A stretch of DNA of 64,000 bases from Rhynchopus sp. YZ270_cl-10 (taxonomy: Eukaryota > Euglenozoa > Diplonemea > Diplonemida > Diplonemidae). Shown in pieces: positions 51,069-62,599 of the stretch. Each line of letters begins with the position of its first letter. The stretch's first letter is position 1. Location of the stretch: NCBI GenBank assembly GCA_964035575.1, contig OZ037841.1, positions 1,798,001 through 1,862,000 on the forward strand. The letters are read 5' to 3'. The notes beneath the pieces were generated by a model, which searched no databases, was not told the DNA's origin, and saw nothing but the letters and a program-made list of their open reading frames with translations. Position numbers and translations under genes: made by a program.

Positions 51069-54000
51069 ATGTTCCGACGGCTGTACTCTGTCTCACATGA
51101 CGGTGACATCAGCTTTGATGAGTCTGCCCTCGAAGTACTTCAGGCTTTGGAGGGTGGTGTGCGTGCTGTGGCGGTGGTCCCCGCACCCTTGTCCTCGCAG
51201 TCAGCAAATGCCTGCACAAACGAAAACGCGCTGAACGCTCAGCATCTTGCACTGGAGTGCATGACTCGCAACACATCCTCGGACGCCACAACGCTGTCAC
51301 GACAGCGTTACACTGAGACCACTGTGTCGTTCTGCATTGCAAATGGACAGCCACATCCACAGGTTGTTCTGGACATTGACATTCCGGAGGGATCTCCGCC
51401 GTTTAGTATGTCCCGTGCATTTGCTTTGCTTTGTATGGTTTGTAGTAATGTGGTTGTGTGTCCGAACCATTCAAGTGAGACGGACAGTGATGCGGACGAT
51501 GGCACCAGCGATGAAGAGGTCGAGAATGATCTGTCTGTGGGCCATGGTGATATGTCAGTGCCGCAGATTAATGTTTCGAATGTCTCGAATTTGTCGAATC
51601 TTTCGAACAACACTTCTCGGCAGAGCAGTCCTGGAGGCCGTCGCCGCTCCTCAGGTTGGGCCGTCGCAAACGAAGCACTGCAACTCCGCCACAACCGCAG
51701 CGGCAGTCTTCTTCCCTACGACGCGACTGCGAACACGACACCCGTTTCCTCCGTCCCCACCTCTCCTACCCGAGGCAACAACAGAGCAAGAAGAGCTTCC
51801 GTGCAGTCGACCTGCAGTGTTTGTCGCACACAAACCGCACCATCGTTGGGAGTCTTTTATAAAAAGGGTTTTGTGTGTCGAGGGTGCGAGCCTGCGAAGA
51901 GACGACGCGCGGAGAAGGGGAGACGTGCAAAGGTGTTTGGGTCGCATGGTGCGAGGCTGCGTTCTGGTGTGGCGTCGGAGGTGCGTGCCTTCTGTGAACA
52001 GTGTGCCGCGGATCTGTCTGCAATGCGCAGCAGTGCACACAACGAAGCCGACAAAATGCTTCCTATGCCGCGTCTGTCGTGGCTGTTCAGCGAGACAGAA
52101 GTCCCTCTCGCTTTCAGTCTCGAAAGGGTTCTAAGCGACGGTGTTGGCAACGCTGCTGCAGACACTGCCTTCGCAGCAACCCGCACCGAATTTCTTGCGT
52201 TGTTCCCCTACTTCGAAAGCATCCCCCTCCAGTCGCTTCGCTCCCGCGTCCTTGCGCCGCTCGCTCCAAAGGCGTTGACATCAAATCACAACACAACTTC
52301 GGTTGTTTCTGCTGCAGATGTGGTTGCGGTGCTGCGTCGTGTGGCGGGAGAGCTTTCTGCTGGGGGGCGCCCTGCGCTATCTCTTCCTTGGAGGGTCGTG
52401 GCGGAGAGGGAGTGTGAGGGGCTCCAGATTTTGGATGGGGCTGGTGGTGGTGGGAGAGACGCTGTGTGGCTTTCCCTTGTGGAGCGTGCGATGCGTGTCG
52501 GTGGTGTGCTCCGTCCCCTGCTCCCAAGGCTGCGTGGAGAGGTGCGTACTGCAGAGGCAAACCAGATGCACACCATCCTGACAGAAAACGCTGACCTCCA
52601 GACGACCCTGAGGCATTCCTTCGCACAGCGCCTGCAGACCTCGCTGTCTTCGTTTGGGTGCACCGCAACAGAGGCTGCGCCACATGATTGGCAGGCATGG
52701 GCAAGAAACGTAAAGGACACTGCAGCGCATTTGATAGTCTCATCTACATCGTCGTCTGCAGCGTTCTTCCGTTTTCTTGGGTACCGTGGCGAAGAGGACA
52801 CTTCTTTGCCTCTTATTTTGCAGCCGGCAGAGTTGGTAGAAGCCTTTTCGGTGACGTTGAAGATGTGTGGGACGTACCATGGGGCAAAGATGCGGCAGAC
52901 GCAGACGCTGGGGCGGAGGGAGGAGACAGTAGTGCCACCCACGACACCACCGCAGAGCACAACGCAGTTTGAGGAAACGCTGCGGCGCGAGCGTGCAAAG
53001 GTGCAGAGGGAGACGCGCCTGGAGTGCGAAGGTTTGGCCAAACAGCGCATCCGAGACTCCTTCGCAGAGTTGTCTTTGGCAAGCGATGCAGTTCGGGTGC
53101 GGTGCAAGACGGACATCGAGGCAAAGGAGACTGAGATAGCGGCGCTCAGATGTGAGGTGTTGACACTACGCGACGCGCACAGCGAGGTTGAGGCTGGGCA
53201 GCGGATGTATGCGGCGAACAATGCTGTCTTGTCGGAGGATGTTGCGAGCTTAACGCAAGAAGTGGCCAGACTCGAGGAAAATCTCCTTTCCGCAAAGAGC
53301 AGCAGTACCAAACTGCAGGAACAACTGCGCGACGCTGAGTTGCGCATGCAGCAGGATCTTCGCGTTGCTGCAACATTCTCATCTGACTCACATCTGCAGA
53401 CAGCAGCGTCGACGTCGCTGTTGCAATCGAACGCGACGACCACATCCCACAGTGCACCTGCTGCAGCGGAGCTTGACAGAACAGTGTCGCTTCTTGAAAA
53501 GATCGACACTCTCAACTTCAACATCCGCAGCACCTCGCCTGCGGAGGCTCTCTTCGATGGCAGTGGTAGTACCCTAGTAAAGCTGCAGTCTCCAGAAGCT
53601 CAAGATCGTTACGTCCACGATGCTGCTTTTGTTAAAGTACGTGACAAACGGATTAAAGCACAGAAAGACGTCATCGAAGGTCTGCAGCAAGAGAACGCTC
53701 GGTTGCGACAGAGCATGGCGAGCCGCGGGGAGGGTGCACCACGTGAACAAAATACGAATGCGCACAACACGAGCTTCTTCTCGAACGTCACGCAGGACGA
53801 CTTTCTGCAGCGCATCCTGCACACCCCTGATCAGGAGCAGTACCTTGCGAACTTTTCTCTGTTTGACGACGCGACGCTTGCGTCCCTCAACAACGCTGAC
53901 GACATTCAGAACGACTCCGCAGCAGCAGCCCTCCGCCAGCAGCTTAACGGTCTTCGAAGTGAGCTCCGTGCACTGCGCCTTGAGTGTGCCGCAGGAGTGC

Positions 54001-56248
54001 AGAGTCTCAACGACGCGACCACGGATGTTTCCCGTCTAGAGTCCGCCTTACAGCAAAGCGAAGCTGCCTGCGAAGCACTCAGAAGTACTCTGAAGGAGGC
54101 TCAGCTGCTTGGTACTGGGCTCATGCAGGAAAACAGTGTGCTTGTAGACGAGGCCAGCGACCTGCGCATCGCAATGCAGCTCGCACAGACGGAGCAGCGC
54201 CAGGGGGAAGCAAAGTGCGCAGAGTCTGTGGCGCATATGGAACAGCTTCGTGCACAGCTTCGGGCGACAGCTAGCACCACATCTTCTTCTTCGTCACCTC
54301 ACGAAACAAAACGGCTTTTGACCAAAATTGATGACCAAACATCAGCAGCGGCGTCGTTGAAACAGAGGAACCAAGCATTGGAGCTTGCATTAGAAAGTGA
54401 ACAATCGGCACGCCATGAAGATGCGGTGGTGTTGAGGCAACGCATCCAACAGGCGCAGGAGACGGAGAAGGTGCACGAGAGAGACGCAGAAGAGCTGCGT
54501 CAGCGTCAGCGGGTGTTGGATTCTGAGATGGCGGAGGCTGCTGTGGTGGCGCAAGGAGTGGAGGCAGCGCTGAAGAGGAAGGAGGCGGAGCTGGTGGAGC
54601 GTGTGGAGCTCCACACAGCGCTGTTGCGGCGTGCTGCTAGTTTGGAGGACGAGCTGCACAAGGCGCAGACGCAGACAGCTCTCCTCACGCAGCAGGTGGC
54701 ACACCTCGAGGGGGAGTGCGTCACAGCAGCCGCAAGCAGCCGTGCACTCAAGGCACAGCACGAAGCATCGTCAGCAGAGAATGCAGCACTCCAAAGGAGG
54801 CTCTCCGCAAAGGCACGCAGTCTGGACGACGAGCGGACAGACCTTGACATGCAGGCGCTCCGAAGAGATAAGGAGCAAGCATATGAGTTGGAGATGCAAC
54901 GCGCGAAAGTGGTATGCAAAGTGGCTTTTCCCCATCAGCACCTTCAAGATTGTCTTGTTGGCATCCCCGATTTTTTACTTCTTTTCATTTCTGCAGGCGG
55001 AGCTATCTGCACAGCTTCTTCAGCAGACATCACGTTTAGAAGTGTCTGAAGCAAGTTTGGAGCAGAAGAGTGAAGAGCTCAACAGCCTTGCGTTGGATGT
55101 GCAAGAGCTGCGGCAGCAGGCGGTGCTGGATGGGGAGGAGATCCTAGGCCTGCAGCAGCAGCAACAGCAGCAGCATGTGGGCAACAATGTTACCACTTCA
55201 AGCAACATAAGCAACACAGGCAGCGCCCCACCCCGAGAGGAGAGCTCCGCCACAGCGTCTCTGCGCCTGCAACTCGACCGTGCCGCCGAAGAACGTCGTG
55301 CTCTCTGTGCGCACGTCACCGCCCTGCAGGAGGAATGTGTGCAGCTAAAGGTCGAGCTAGCCAAGCGCCGCCAGAGCAAAGTGTACCGTGACGAACAGCA
55401 GGTATGATTGTTTTTTTTTGAATTATGTGTGCACACCCCACCTCTCTCTCTCTCAGGACCGTAACATGCGTGACCACCAAAGCACCGCAGAAGTCACCAA
55501 AGCCGACGCTGCTGCAGAAGTGTCACAGCTGCACAGCCACATCACATCTCTGCAGGATGCACTCCACAAGGCGGAGGCGGAGCACGAAGCTGCTGTGGTG
55601 GACCTGGAAGCAAGGTGTGCTGCGGTGGAGGAGCGAAACAAGACTGTCGCACGGGAGCGAGCTGCACTGGCGACAGAGCTTTCTGCTGCACGCCACGAGG
55701 TCGAGACACTGCGCACCCAGCAGCAGCGTACTGCCGACGACGATGCAAAGCGACATGCAGACGTTGACGAGCAGACTGCCCGCAAGGTTGCAGCCCTGGA
55801 GGAGCGCATCTCTGGGTTGGAGGCTGCGTGCAGGTCTGCTGATGTGCGGCGCCAGGCTGCGGAGCAGCGTATTGTGCAACTGTCGCGTGAGGTTGATGCG
55901 ATGCGTGCCGAGGTGGCCAACTCCGAGCAGCATGCGGAGGACTGCGAGCGGCGTCTGCGGACAGCGTCGGAGGAGACCAAGGCGTTGCGCGAGAGGCTGC
56001 ACACCGTGCAGGAGCGTGGTGAGGTGGAGCGGCGGCGCCTGCGTGACGCCAAGCACACTCTCGTGCAGGCGGACCTGCAGCTCAACAGAGATGCACTCGA
56101 GCGGCAGGCACGCATGCGTTCGAAGTCTCCACAGGACCCTGCAGGGCAGATTGCCGAGCAGCGTGCCCTCCTTGCACGCAACAAACAGCTCCTTGCAGAC
56201 CTCCCATCCGAGGCCACACGAGGGCTGGATGACTCCATACAGGATTAG
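51069..56248 (+). CDS. Large coiled-coil protein with N-terminal CxxC pairs, three exons
   Basis: Exons 51069-54911, 54997-55401 and 55457-56248; introns of 85 nt (GTATGC...CTGCAG) and 55 nt (GTATGA...TCTCAG), all phase 0; 1679 residues. Residues 1-240 are Ser/Asn-rich with an acidic stretch. Three CxxC pairs (CSVC 249-252, CRGC 270-273, CEQC 309-312), with a basic patch between, suggest a small zinc-binding module. Residues about 320-620 look globular. From about 630 to the end the protein is mainly long coiled coil with heptad Leu/Ala and many Glu, Gln and Arg, broken by a short Gln run (about 1330) and Ser/Thr links. No signal peptide or membrane helix. Such proteins commonly serve in the cytoskeleton, basal body or flagellum; the specific role is unknown. 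Confidence 0.75.
54912..54996 (+). other. Coiled-coil gene intron 1
   Basis: GTATGCAAAG donor and TTTCATTTCTGCAG acceptor, 85 nt. Read through, the frame gains a non-coiled, hydrophobic stretch; spliced, the heptad pattern continues (QRAKV-AELSAQLLQQ). Confidence 0.8.
55402..55456 (+). other. Coiled-coil gene intron 2
   Basis: GTATGATTGT donor and CTCTCTCTCTCTCAG acceptor, 55 nt. It contains a stop in frame; splicing joins YRDEQQ to DRNMRD and restores the coiled coil. Confidence 0.85.
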
Positions 56249-56621
56249 TGAAGATGAGGGTGGGCTCATGAGGTAAACTTTCTCAATGAGGGTTCCCATT
56301 TTGGGATTGCTTGGGTGTTTTGTGCGTAGGTGTGTATAAAAGCTCGAATCGTTTTTTCATGGGGATTAACACAATAAATATATCTATACATTCAAAGGGT
56401 TGGTTTGGTGTGCGTGCGAGGCACGTTCAAGTTTCTTCATTTTCTATAGAGTTTGTTGTTTCCTGTTCTTTTTCTTTTTGTATTTTTCTCACCAAATATT
56501 TATATATGGCAATGGAGAGACCACAAAAAGAGCCTACCTCCGCACCTTTTGCGCTCCTGAACCCTTTTATCCTAGCACCCATACTGCCCACACAGACATT
56601 AACCACCACAACACAACAACG
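56249..56621. other. Spacer before the subtilisin gene
   Basis: 373 bp, T-rich in the middle, no gene. Candidate acceptors with pyrimidine tracts (CTTTTATCCTAG, CCCACACAG) lie 53-25 nt before the ATG. Confidence 0.45.
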
Positions 56622-59556
56622 ATGATGAGGACACTGGTCCTGTTGGGGGCTGCCTGTCTGGCCCCCGCACTCGACGTGCCTGCTGAGAAGGCGTACCTGG
56701 CGGTGCTGAAGTCGACCTGCACAGACGAAGATCTGCAGGCGATGAAGATGTGGGCCCTGCAGAAGCAAATCATCAACCCCGGGCCGAAGTCGACAGGAGT
56801 GATCTCGATTGAGGGCTTCAAGGCGGTTGCACTGAAGATGACCGAGGCGCAGCTGGCGGAGGCGAAGAAGCACCCGTTCCTCGACTACTTCGAGACAAAC
56901 GACGAGGGCAGCATCCAGAGCAAGAGCAAGTCGAAGTCGAAGTCGAAGTCAGGCTCAAAGTCAAACTCGAAGAGCGGATCGCACACTGACGCGGAAACCC
57001 TTGCCACAGAGTACTGGGTGACACTGTCGTCGACGGAGATTGGCTGCTCGGGACACTTCCAGCACTGGGTGCTGCGCCGCGGGATCTCGTGGCCGGCAGA
57101 CTTCTGGTATGACGATGACCTGAACGTGTACACAGGGAAGTTCCTGCTGACGGAGGAGCAGGCGGAGATCATCCAGGCCTACAGCAGAGGCCTTGTGAAC
57201 GCAGAGGAGGCCGAGGCTGCGCTGAGCATCCCCGTGAACCAGGTGACTCTGGAGTGCCCCGACACGCAGACAGACAACGTGACGTGGCACCTGGCGGGCA
57301 TGACAGGTGACCCGAAGCACCCGGACCACAGCACCTACATGCACAGCGCACGGTGGGGACAGGGTGTCGATGTGTACATCCTGGACACAGGAATCAAGTG
57401 CGAGCACGAGGAGTTCCAAGAGGGGAGCTGCATGTGGGGCGCGAACCTTGTGGACAACCTGAACGACGACGACAGCGGGCACGGGACCCACATTGCGGCA
57501 AGCATTGCGGGTATCAGGAACGGTGTGGCGAAGTCGGCGACAGTCGTGGCGGTTCGTATTGCACGCGACGGGAACACGAACAAGCAGTCGGTTGCGGAGG
57601 CGATCCAGTTCGTGGTTGAGTCGCGCAAGGCACGTGGTCGCCCTAGCATCATCAACATGTCGATCCAGTTCTTTGGCTCGACGCTGCTGAACGACGCAGT
57701 GAACGCGGCAGCACGCGCAGGCGTGGTGGTGATCTCGGCGGCAGGGAACGGAGACGAGCCGTCGTGCGAGTACTCGCCCTCGGGTGCGTCTGGGTCGATC
57801 ACCGTGGGTCTGCACGACGTGGACTACAACCCGCAGTGGTCGAGCTTCGGGAAGTGCGTTGCGCTCTACGCCCCAGGGTTCGAGGTGTGGTCCGCAGACA
57901 ACGCGAACAGCACTGCCTACCGCAACCGCAGCGGCACGTCGATGGCGGCACCACACGTGGCGGCCATTGCGGCGGCGTACCTGACGGACCGCCCGGAGGC
58001 AACGCCTGCGTCTGTGCGTGCCTTCCTTGTGGAGACGGCGCACAGGAACCTGCTCTCGCCCCTGCGTGAGTTTGACCAGAACCTTGTGGCCCGAATCCCT
58101 TGCGAGGGGAACGCCGTCTCGTACGAGGACGTGCCGCAGGTTGTTGACCGTTCGATGTGTCCGGAGGGCATTGAGACGGAAACGCTCACGGGTGCTTCGG
58201 GCAGCGGCTACTACCTCTCCCTTGGGAACGGGTCGGAGACGACGAACGCTGCGTGCTGGGAGATCAAGTGCGACGGGCTTGTGCAGGTCGACGCAAGGTG
58301 GATCACGGCAAACGCACTGTACTACAGACTGTACATCAACGTGACGGAGGTGAAGTCGAAGGTGCAGATGAGCAACTACGGCTACATCGAGAGCGACAGG
58401 AAGCTCCACGGTGACGTGTTCGTGTCCTTCGTGAACACAAGGCTGGAAGGAGACGTGCCGTTCAACTTCTCGTACACGTGCACCGCACCCGAGGTGTCAC
58501 AGCCCGAGGTGGAGGAGCCGGTGTCTCTCTTCCCCCTTGCACACACACACTTCGGGACCACGGCGGACAACTGCAACAACATTGTGATGCGCGCAAACAG
58601 GCGCCGTGAGAGGCAGGGCACGCTCTCGTACCTCCCAACGGAGGGCTACCCGCACAGCACGGATCTGTGCTGGATGCTGAAGTGCAGGCGCTGGGTCAAG
58701 GTGCAGCCGCAGTTTGTCGACACCGAGCAGGACTTCGACACCATCAGGATGACGGACCGTGGCGAGTACAAGCGCGTGCTCACAGGTAACTACTCCGCAG
58801 GCAACTACTCGGACCTGCCCGACGCGATGTACTTCCGCAAGTTCGCGATTGTGAAGTTCTCCTCGGACGCGACTGTCACTGCGGGTGGGTTCTCGTTTGA
58901 TTGGAGCTGCGACGACTCGTACACACCGCCGGTCACGGAGCTCCCGGTCCCCATCCCGTTCCCGGAGCTGACGCCGTCCCCGAACCCGACGTGCTCGCTG
59001 TCTGGGTGCTTCGGGTCGACATGCGACTGGACGATTCGTGCTTCGTTCGACCTGTACGACTGCACGACGCTCGGCTGGTTCGGGTGCGACTGCACCGGGT
59101 GCGAGTGTGCAGCACCTGCGACGCCGGCACCGTGCCTCCCCGCCACACCGGGCTACATTGAGTACTACAGCGTGGCCACGTACTGCTGGCGCATGGAGTG
59201 CCCTGCAGGGCAGCACGCCGTGTACGAGTGGCTCGGCTTCAGCCTTGCCTGGCACGCGGAGTACCTCACGTTTGCGACTGAGGACGGTGTGCGTGTGTCG
59301 CGTGGCGGGCAGGACTTCACAGGGAGGACCATCGACACCACCGAGTTCAAGGAGCAGATTGCCTATGTCAGGTATGTCGCAGTTTGCAACACATCATCAC
59401 AACCACATCGTATCCCAACACCCACATCATGCACCACAACACAGGTTCGAGAGCTCCCGCGATGGCGACGGTCAGGGAAGCCCGTACGGGTTCAAGTTCA
59501 ACTGGGCCTGCGTTGACACTGTCGAGACGATTGTAGACACAACAGAGACTGTGTGA
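56622..59556 (+). CDS. Secreted subtilisin-like serine protease (S8, proteinase K type), two exons
   Basis: Exons 56622-59371 and 59445-59556 with a 73-nt intron (GTATGTCGCA...CAACACAG) that splits an Arg codon; 953 residues. A signal peptide covers about 1-16. An I9-like propeptide (about 20-90) is followed by a Ser-Lys repeat linker (SKSKSKSKSGSKS), then a second propeptide-like segment (about 125-205). The catalytic domain (about 220-475) has Asp255 (ILDTG), His287 (GHGTH), oxyanion Asn376 (AAGNG) and Ser440 (SGTSMAAPH), so it should be active. The C-terminus carries three Cys-paired CUB-like modules (cores CWEIKC, CWMLKC, CWRMEC), with a Cys-rich link near 790-835. It probably acts in the endolysosomal system or outside the cell, as a digestive protease of a phagotroph. 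Codon third positions are strongly G/C. Confidence 0.9.
59372..59444 (+). other. Subtilisin gene intron
   Basis: Donor GTATGTCGCA, acceptor CCACAACACAG. Splicing extends the last CUB-like module by 36 residues, including FKFNWACVD, which parallels the ends of the other modules (FNFSYTC, FSFDWSC). Confidence 0.85.
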
Positions 59557-60063
59557 GCATGACGACACAATAGTCATGCAATAGACACAATATTATGTAT
59601 CATAAAACGCGATTATCATAAAAACCAAAATGCTCAATCCGAGAATCCCCTACCCCTTCCTTCCTTCCTTCGATGTTCTTACCCTTTCCTCTTTCTCTCT
59701 CATTGTTTTTCTTTCTTTTGACACAACCCTCACGTGGCACTGGTGCGGAACAAACCTCGGTTTGTCTGCACAAATCCACAAAGAAGGGTTTTTGAGAGAC
59801 TGCTGTGCGAGCCCCCTTTTGGCCCTCCGATAACGACGAGAAGAAGTCAAAAATGTCGTTACTTTCATCCTGCACATCACAGGGTTGTGGTCCATGATTT
59901 TGGGGTACTTTTGTTTTTCGTGTTCAGCACCCACCCCCTTTTCCCTGCGCGCGTGTTTTTTTTCCCTCTCCGTTTTTCTTTCGGGAATTTCTTTCAGCTT
60001 TTATTTTGAAATTGCAACGAGTGACACTATTCACACTGTTTATTTTTCATTTTTTCCACTCTC
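59557..60063. other. Spacer after the subtilisin gene
   Basis: T-rich, no supported gene. Confidence 0.5.
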
Positions 60064-60640
60064 TTTTCTCGGTCCTGGGCTGGACCTTAAATTGCACCCG
60101 GGGGTCCGTTCCTCCAGAAACTCTATGAAGGTGTTGACCGCTCGAACCGATGTCTCCTACCTGAGAGATTACAAAACAGGAGGCGAGGAGGGGTATGCGG
60201 GGCGTTTTTGTGCCTTCAGGGTCTTTTTGTTTTTCAGCAACCCTGCCTCTCCTATATCACCAGTGCATAGCCTTTGTCTTTCTGTTGGGGTATGCGGGAC
60301 TTCCCCTAGTCCTCAGGGTCTAAACGCCCCTGCCCTCTTTTATGCAAGTTCACCCTGGCAGGGTATATAAATGCTGGGTCAGGCTGGCCCCCCTATGCTA
60401 TGATGGGTGCTCGCACCCGGAGCATAAATGGCCAGCGGTCAGGCCAGAGTCGCTCTACGGAGTCTCTCTGCCACGCCTTTGGGTTACGGTGTGCTGCCTG
60501 TAAGGACGTCCATGTATATCCCTAAGAGAAAGGGTGAGGCCCAACTGTCGGTACAGCATGGGGCGCCAAGAGAGAGATGTTGTGACCCCCCGCCCACCCC
60601 TTTTTGTGTTTTTGGGTTTCTGCTCTCTTGTGTAGACTAT
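60064..60640 (+). repeat. GC-rich dispersed repeat, family W, plus-oriented copy
   Basis: CCTGGGCTGGACCTTAAATT and GAAACTCTATGAAGGTGTTG match the minus strand of 22980-23060. Further on, CTGCCTGTAAGGACGTCC resembles the minus strand near 22750. The region is GC-rich, has short palindromes (GGGTGCTCGCACCC at 60405) and no ORF with support. Confidence 0.55.
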
Positions 60641-60880
60641 CGTGCATCAAGCGTTGGGTGCAGCGAACTGCAGTACCTGTAAGCTCACAACTCTTCAACG
60701 GAAGGTGGGCCGCCGGCTGTCGAGCGGTTGTGAACCGCCCTCGTTCTCTTACGGTACGGGCCAGTCATTAGGTTTCCTTTTTACATCTTCTGTTGTTGGC
60801 CGCAGGGTACTTGTGCTTTCATCCGGATGGCTGGCATCGTACGTGGGTCAGTCGGAGGTGCCTGCATTAATAACTTCACT
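60640..60880 (+). repeat. Dispersed repeat, family X
   Basis: Longest copy of a family also at 14405-14550, 44070-44222 and 47930-48233. Core phrases: GGCCGCAGGGTACTTGTGCT, TCCGGATGGCTGGCATCGT, GGGTCAGTCGGAGGTGCCTG. At most other copies TTTTGTTTCCACAAAAG or similar follows. No coding capacity; it could be a SINE or the 3' end of a longer element. Confidence 0.7.
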
Positions 60881-61659
60881 TTCTCGCGAATTAAGGTGGC
60901 CCGATCCATCTTCCAAGCTTATCATCAAGGAAACCCTGTTGCGTACAAAGGTGACCTAGCATTGCGCCATAGGTCATTTGTTGGTTCCTTTAGTTTCCAT
61001 TTTTTTTTTGTTCACAAGAAGAGGGTTTCACGCCTTTAAGCGAAAGTGTTAGGCTAACTTAGCCGCCCAAAAACAATGTTTGTTCTCATGAGTGCGCGGG
61101 TGGTAAACGGTTTTTTTTAAACCTTCCTCCATGTGTCATCAAAGTGCCAACAGTATTTTTGCTGGTCCAGAAAGGCGTGCGGCCAAACTTCTTGTGTTCT
61201 GTCGTGCACACATATTCAAGTGTATGACTGCGTGTTGCTTTTTTGTTAAGGACAAATGTGCAAATAGTAAAAGCCCTGAGAAGTGTTTCCTCACGTGAGG
61301 TCACCCAGCTTCAAAGGTCTTTTATTGTTTGGTGGTGTCAACGTGAGAGGGTTTTCCCCAGGCAAGCAGCTGCACGTCAGGTGTGATTGTCTTGTACCAG
61401 CGTTGTCCCATACGAGAGTTTCTGACACTCCTTTCCTTCCCTTGCCCCGACTTACGAATTGGGTTGTGCTGCTTTTGTACTATGCAGGAACACATCATGA
61501 AACCAAGTTTTCAAATACAACCAACAACAAAATTTAACAAATACCAGGTGTCTTGTGCGCATCCCTCACTTCGATTTAGATGTGAAGGACACCATCACCT
61601 GTTGTGTCCCACTAATGAAAAAAGCACGCAATTCACCACAGACGAAAAACGAAATCCTA
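60881..61659. other. Spacer, no supported gene
   Basis: AT-rich with a few short ORFs lacking codon bias; nothing recognised. Confidence 0.45.
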
Positions 61660-61931
61660 AAAAACCTTAGTTTTTTAGTCTTTACTAAAGAGCGTTCGCC
61701 ACCCCTCCCCACACACCCTCCCCACAGTGGGAAAAATCGATTTTTTTAAATAAATAGTTGCTCTTCCAAAAGTGAATTTTTTGGGCTTAACGTGTTGTTT
61801 GGGGGTATTGAGGCCCAAAAAAAAATCCTAAAAAACCTTTGGTGCTATAGGAAATGAGTCAACGACCTGTCAGCGACCTGTCAATATCGGGGGGGGGTGG
61901 GTCATTTTTTAATAGTACTTAGCCATTTTCA

Positions 61932-62172
61932 GGTACACAGGTACACAGGTACAGGTACACAGGTACACAGGTACACAGGTACACAGGTACACAGGTACAC
62001 AGGTACACAGGTACACAGGTACACAGGTACACAGGTACACAGGTACACAGGTACACAGGTACACAGGTACACAGGTACACAGGTACACAGGTACACAGGT
62101 ACACAGGTACACAGGTACACAGGTACACAGGTACACAGGTACACAGGTACAGGTACACAGGTACACAGGTAC
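61932..62172. repeat. ACACAGGT octamer satellite, about 29 copies
   Basis: Near-perfect 8-bp units, with two places where a shortened unit shifts the phase (about 61950 and 62148). Since eight is not a multiple of three, every frame is open and repeats an eight-residue peptide; these ORFs are artefacts. Confidence 0.95.
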
Positions 62173-62250
62173 ATAATCTGTGGTGGTCAAAAGTGCAAAA
62201 TCCACACGTTCTATCTTGTGCATCCCAGCTTGAACGACTCTTTGCCGCTT

Positions 62251-62288
62251 CACAGCTGGTCTGTGAATGTGTTCACAGACCAGCTGTG
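62251..62288. other. Perfect 17-bp hairpin with 4-nt loop
   Basis: CACAGCTGGTCTGTGAA, loop TGTG, then TTCACAGACCAGCTGTG. The stem is uninterrupted. It could be a foldback insertion scar, a cruciform or an RNA hairpin. Confidence 0.8.
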
Positions 62289-62599
62289 GAAATCACCTCC
62301 AGCTTTGAGGGACTCAGGGCTGTGTGACGCTGCTGATTTCGACACGTTGCCGAAGCAGCGATCGCGCTTGGTGTGGTTTTGTGTATCCCAAAAGGAGTCA
62401 TCACTCAAAGCATTTTGACTAAACGTCTGAACGTTCTGAACCTGGAATCGATAGCAGACAGGAACAAGAGGATGGGCAGGCAGCGCCTGCCCGACCTGTG
62501 TGAAGTGAATCAGTGATTGCCTGACAGATGTCTGGGTAACCGTGTATTCTGTGTGGGTATCCATGTCCGGAGTATATCCCATTGTCCCCTTACATTGTG

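Noticed and set aside
61897-62418. ORFs of 79-173 codons through the octamer satellite on both strands
   Set aside because: An 8-bp repeat without stops opens every frame; the peptides just repeat eight residues and have no start context or codon bias.
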